From Paenibacillus sinopodophylli (GTDB lineage Bacteria > Bacillota > Bacilli > Paenibacillales > Paenibacillaceae): a stretch of 64,000 nt of DNA. How positions within the stretch are numbered: position 1 is the stretch's first letter; each line of letters starts with the position of its first letter. The DNA lies in contig NZ_VDBO01000002.1 of the NCBI RefSeq assembly GCF_005930355.1, positions 1 to 64,000 on the forward strand, written 5' to 3'. The position numbers and the translations under genes were made by a program. The notes under the pieces are model-generated. The model did not search any database, was not told the origin of the DNA, and saw only the letters and a list, made by a program, of their open reading frames with translations. Positions 60,363-64,000 of the stretch are shown piece after piece.

Positions 60363-62252
60363 ATGTTGGATAACAGTTGGAAGCCCATATCAAAGCTATG
60401 GAAATGGATTCAGCACAGTTTTAGGGCTAAGCTGATTCTCTCTTTTTTCGGTGTTGCTTATTTGGCTATATTTATATCCGGTATGGTTTATTATCATCAG
60501 ATGTCTGTGAGCGTAGAGAGAAATACACTCGCGAACATAGAGAAGCTGGCTGATCAGACGGTGGAGAGGCTTGAGCTGCAGATGAGCGGTATTCAGAATG
60601 AAGCGTGGGCTTTCTTTACGGATTCAGGGCTGCAGCAGTTTCTCGCAGATATGTCAGTGGATACGACAAAAGAGATCCTTTATCAATCCAAGATTCATAT
60701 GACACGGCTTAGAAATGATCAAATTTCTATTATTGCTATCTATGATGAGCAGGGCCATCAATTTAATAGTGGAGAAAGAAATATTGCAGATTTGGAGGGG
60801 AAAAGAAGCGATTTTGATTATGAAAGTCTAATGAAGCAGGAGAAGGAGACGTTGTTTCGTTTAATCAATCAGGATGACAGCACACCGCAGTGGCATGTAG
60901 GGCGAACGGTACCGGAAGATTTGCAGGAGCCTGAGTATACACTTAGTTACATACAGCCGCTCAAAAAACTCAACACCTACAGCCAAAAGCTAGTTGGCGT
61001 CATGCGTATTGATATGCGGGGGAAGGTGTTGAAAAAAGCTTTGGCTGATATGGATCCGAATGGACTTCACAACTTCAGTATCGTCGATGGCGATAGAAAC
61101 ATTATTGCCAGTGAGGATGATCAGATGATTGGACGCTCGATACTGCATGATCAAGAGTTCTCGATTAATGATTTTCCGGGCATAAAGGGTCAAGGGGAAA
61201 TGGTTGTGAATGGCAAGCAATACGTCACCATATATCGTAAATTCAATAACCATGAAATGATGCTGGTTGGAAAAATACCCCTTAATACGATATTGGCGGA
61301 TGTCAAGCAGGTTCGCAATGATGCGATTATAATCGGCATTATTAGCCTGTTGGCTGCCATGCTGGCCTCGTATTTCATTTCAAGTAGGATGATTAAGCCC
61401 ATTCATAGGCTTCGCCGCCATATGAAACGGGTAGAGATGGGTAATTTCAACGTTTCGGTACCGATTCACACTTATGATGAAATCGGCTTTCTTGGCGTTA
61501 GCTTTAACCGGATGATACAGAAGATCGACAGATTGGTTCAGAAAAATATGGAGGCTAATCTGCTTAAAAGGGATGCTGAATGGATTTCTCTGCAAACCCA
61601 GATTAACCCTCATTTCCTTTACAATGCGCTGGGTACGATTGATGCTATTGCTGCCATCGATGGTAACACAGCGATCAGCTTTATTAGCCAATCGCTGGGC
61701 GGGATGTTCCGCTACAACATTAGCGGAGGTCAATATGCCACTTTGCGTGAAGAGATTCATCAGGTACGGCTATATTTGTCTATTCAACAAATTCGTTACG
61801 AAGATCGGTTTTCTTATACATGTGACGTGGAGCCTGAGCTGGAGCAAATTCGGCTGCCCAAGCTGATTTTACAGCCTATCATCGAGAATACTTTCAAGCA
61901 TGGCATAGAGCATATCCAGCAGGGAGGAATGATTACCATTATGGCCAGAGCACTCGATAGACAGTGGGTATTTATTCAAATTAGCGATAATGGAAACGGA
62001 ATTGAGCCCGGGCGGCTGCAAGAAATCAGGGAAATGATGCAGGATACCTACAACTATAAACAGGCTCAGCCCTTGAATAAAGATCGGGTATCCATCGGTT
62101 TGCAAAATGTTAATCAGCGATTAAAGCTGTTCTGCGGGGAAAAAGCCGGCTTAACCATTGATAGCGAGTATGGGGTTGGCACGTCCGTTTCTTTCGTTGT
62201 GCCATTAAATGTAATGAGGGGTGAAGAAGATGCTGAAAGTGCTGATCGTTGA
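60363..62252 (+). CDS. Sensor histidine kinase, YesM type
   Basis: 629 residues with AAGGAGGGG just upstream. Membrane helix ~22-44, large extracellular Cache-like domain (~45-320), membrane helix ~323-343, HAMP (~345-398), His_kinase (WISLQTQINPHFLYNALGTI) and HATPase (PIIENTFKHGIEH; SDNGNGIEP). YesM kinases next to carbohydrate genes sense oligosaccharides outside the cell. Its 3' end overlaps the regulator gene by 23 bases. Confidence 0.92.
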   Translation: MLDNSWKPISKLWKWIQHSFRAKLILSFFGVAYLAIFISGMVYYHQMSVSVERNTLANIEKLADQTVERLELQMSGIQNEAWAFFTDSGLQQFLADMSVDTTKEILYQSKIHMTRLRNDQISIIAIYDEQGHQFNSGERNIADLEGKRSDFDYESLMKQEKETLFRLINQDDSTPQWHVGRTVPEDLQEPEYTLSYIQPLKKLNTYSQKLVGVMRIDMRGKVLKKALADMDPNGLHNFSIVDGDRNIIASEDDQMIGRSILHDQEFSINDFPGIKGQGEMVVNGKQYVTIYRKFNNHEMMLVGKIPLNTILADVKQVRNDAIIIGIISLLAAMLASYFISSRMIKPIHRLRRHMKRVEMGNFNVSVPIHTYDEIGFLGVSFNRMIQKIDRLVQKNMEANLLKRDAEWISLQTQINPHFLYNALGTIDAIAAIDGNTAISFISQSLGGMFRYNISGGQYATLREEIHQVRLYLSIQQIRYEDRFSYTCDVEPELEQIRLPKLILQPIIENTFKHGIEHIQQGGMITIMARALDRQWVFIQISDNGNGIEPGRLQEIREMMQDTYNYKQAQPLNKDRVSIGLQNVNQRLKLFCGEKAGLTIDSEYGVGTSVSFVVPLNVMRGEEDAESADR

Positions 62253-63867
62253 TGACGAGCCATTCATGAGAAAAGGTATTTTCTGCAAAATAAACTGGCA
62301 AGCCATGCAGCTGGAATGTGTCGGTGATGCGGCCGACGGACAGGACGCACTCCAGCAAATTCAAGACAAAAAACCAGACATCGTGCTGACTGATATTCGA
62401 ATGCCTGTGATGGATGGTCTCATGCTGTTGGAACGGGTGAGACAGATAGATGCTAACATTCAATTCGTTGTCATTAGTGGGTATGATGATTTTCAATATG
62501 CAAGAAGAGCTATGAACTTCGGGGTTGTTCATTATTTGCTGAAGCCGCTAAATGCACAGGAATTGATGGAAGTGCTGGAGAAGTTGAAAGCACATTTCTT
62601 GGCCAAAGACAGTGAACAGGATTACCGCAGCTTGTTGCTCAAACATTACGAGGCGAACAGGATGGTGCAGCGTGAGCGTATGCTGACAAGAAGAATTCAG
62701 GAAGAAGCTCGCGAACGGCATGATCATGAAGAACTGGCCCAGATCAAGCGTTTGCAAACCTCGGACTTTACTTTATTTGTTATTCGCGTACGTCCGTTTA
62801 CCTTTCCTCATGAAGGGTTTCATATAGAGGACGAGCAGCTGATCTGGTTCGGTGTGCAAAATATAGTTGAGCAATTGCTCGTTCAATCTGGTCATAATGG
62901 CCTTGCATTCCGGCACACCTATCATTCTGACGAAATGATTGCCGTTCTCCCGACAAGGGGAAGAGGGAACAGCCATGACTTTCCCCATATTGCGAATCAA
63001 GCTCTTGATGCTTTGCGCCAGTATCTGCAACTGGAAGCAGCAGTCGGCATCAGTAATTCGAATGCGCCTGACGCAAGCTTGAAGAATGCCTATGAACAAG
63101 CTCGAATGGCAGTGCGGGGAGAGGTTTTGCATGGAACAGGAAAAGTGTATTCCTATTCTGCGCTTCGTATGTCTGCTTCCAAGGAACGAGCTTCAGGAGC
63201 ATCGATTATTGCAGTTGATCAGGAAATGGTATTTGCAAAATTATTGCAAAACAAAGATGAAGAGCGCATCAGCAGATGGCTGGAACAGCAGTATGAAGGT
63301 TTGTACAGTTTACCCGAGCAAGGTTATTTAGACTTTGAGAAACTGTCTATGCATATCTATTCTATGCTAAGAAGTGTTCTAAGCGAGTATATCGACCCTA
63401 GCGAGCTTATTCTGAATGAGCAGCAGCATTTTATTGAAGTTCTATTATCCTGTCGTTCTTGGCAGGCAGCAAAGGATGCGCTTTTCCAAACGGCGCGTAC
63501 CGTTATGCTGCTTATCCCAGATGATAAGGCGGCATTGCATGATGATGTGATTGATGAAGTGAAGCATTACATTGATCATCATTATTATGAAAATATTACG
63601 CTGTCATGGGTGGCGGATCATTACTTTATTCATCCCAACTACTTCTGCAAGCTGTTTAAAATACGCAGCGGTGAAAACTTCAACAATTATCTTACGCAGG
63701 TGCGGTTGAGTCATGCCATTCGGCTAATGTCCAATGTAGATCTGAAGCTAGCACAAATTGCAGGCATTGTCGGTTATGACAGCCATGCTTATTTCAGCAG
63801 TGTTTTTCGCAAGTTGTACGGAATATCTCCTAAGAAATACCGTGAGAATATTCTCGCATCGTGTTAA
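62230..63867 (+). CDS. Response regulator, YesN type
   Basis: 546 residues from the ATG at 62230 (GAGGGGTGAAG upstream). The receiver has IVDDEP, phospho-Asp in DIVLTDIRMPVMDG and KPLNAQEL. A ~300-residue middle region includes a degenerate GGDEF-like segment (AAVGISNSNAPDASLKNAYEQARMAVR), and the C-terminal AraC double helix-turn-helix occupies ~445-545 (VGYDSHAYFSSVFRKLYGISPKKYRE). It probably activates the GH gene upstream and the gene that begins at 63960. Confidence 0.93.
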   Translation: MLKVLIVDDEPFMRKGIFCKINWQAMQLECVGDAADGQDALQQIQDKKPDIVLTDIRMPVMDGLMLLERVRQIDANIQFVVISGYDDFQYARRAMNFGVVHYLLKPLNAQELMEVLEKLKAHFLAKDSEQDYRSLLLKHYEANRMVQRERMLTRRIQEEARERHDHEELAQIKRLQTSDFTLFVIRVRPFTFPHEGFHIEDEQLIWFGVQNIVEQLLVQSGHNGLAFRHTYHSDEMIAVLPTRGRGNSHDFPHIANQALDALRQYLQLEAAVGISNSNAPDASLKNAYEQARMAVRGEVLHGTGKVYSYSALRMSASKERASGASIIAVDQEMVFAKLLQNKDEERISRWLEQQYEGLYSLPEQGYLDFEKLSMHIYSMLRSVLSEYIDPSELILNEQQHFIEVLLSCRSWQAAKDALFQTARTVMLLIPDDKAALHDDVIDEVKHYIDHHYYENITLSWVADHYFIHPNYFCKLFKIRSGENFNNYLTQVRLSHAIRLMSNVDLKLAQIAGIVGYDSHAYFSSVFRKLYGISPKKYRENILASC

Positions 63868-63959
63868 GAAATCGAAAATGGAATGGTTAATATATTGATT
63901 TTTTCCCCTTCTGGAACCCCTTATGATAAGGAAGTACACAATACAGAGGAGGTAATGGG

Positions 63960-64000
63960 ATGCACGGTAAACCAAGGGTTTTAACGAAACGATTTGGCAT
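63960..64000 (+). CDS. Start of a gene cut by the window end
   Basis: GAGGAGGTAATGGG ends directly before the ATG at 63960; the visible 13 residues are MHGKPRVLTKRFG. The context behind a YesMN pair makes a carbohydrate transporter component likely, but 13 residues do not allow identification. Confidence 0.5.
   Translation, partial: MHGKPRVLTKRFG

Noticed and set aside
63891..63930. Sigma-A promoter TTGATT / TATGAT before the last gene
   Set aside because: The spacer is 21 bases, too long for a good promoter.

Overview
The window looks like chromosomal DNA of a Paenibacillus-type Gram-positive soil bacterium (Paenibacillaceae). The signs are strong AGGAGG-type ribosome sites with frequent TTG and GTG starts, lipoprotein signals, C-terminal S-layer homology (SLH) domains, YesM/YesN-type two-component systems, a Bce-type peptide-resistance module, an ECF41 sigma factor and many carbohydrate-active enzymes. 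No rRNA, tRNA or CRISPR array was seen.

Region 1 (1-6744) is an accessory toxin-immunity locus. The 3' part of a large polymorphic toxin gene with an EndoU-like nuclease tail is followed by its CdiI-like immunity gene, a complete IS66 element, a decayed gene fragment, a hairpin, a displaced second toxin tail (broken by a one-base frameshift), a second putative immunity gene and 1.4 kb of decayed DNA. The second tail starts with the same 19 bases, in the same frame, that open the tail of the first toxin. This is the signature of orphan toxin modules that can be recombined onto the main toxin gene.

Region 2 (6745-19480) holds an intracellular GH95 alpha-L-fucosidase-like enzyme with a convergent AraC regulator, a BBE-like FAD oxidase, and small regulator-enzyme pairs: MFS/TetR with three operators, saccharopine-dehydrogenase-like/ArsR, and TetR/SDR. 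It also holds a nuclease-like protein beside a four-copy inverted repeat, and a small secreted protein.

Region 3 (19992-29891) carries an AfuABC/FbpABC-type ABC transporter with its own YesMN-like sensor and regulator, a secreted protein of unknown function, and an OmpR-type two-component pair behind a membrane-anchored protein with a ribosomal L7/L12 C-terminal-like domain.

Region 4 (30036-32912) is an iron island. One uninterrupted frame contains an AraC regulator followed by a siderophore-binding lipoprotein, with a second Fur box and a ribosome site inside the frame. An FhuF-like reductase follows.

Region 5 (32983-40126) is a Bce-type antimicrobial-peptide module (RR, HK, ATPase, permease) preceded by a surface-anchored serine beta-lactamase-fold protein. 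The promoters of that protein and of the ABC transporter share an identical architecture (inverted repeat, second conserved element, -10 box, all at the same offsets), which suggests one regulon.

Region 6 (40141-47149) has an NDH-2-like flavoprotein and an ECF41 sigma factor behind a match to the ECF41 promoter, a DUF3817-MFS fusion, an unknown protein with an internal repeat, an MDR oxidoreductase, an alpha/beta hydrolase, and a tiny Fur-box-preceded ORF.

Region 7 (47315-64000) is devoted mainly to carbohydrates and the envelope: a MalT-like regulator with a GH43 enzyme, a SleB-like wall hydrolase, an AraC regulator divergent from a Gfo/Idh/MocA dehydrogenase, an 1837-residue SLH-anchored GH42-like enzyme with a carbohydrate-binding domain inserted in its barrel, a YesMN pair, and the start of one more gene at the right edge.
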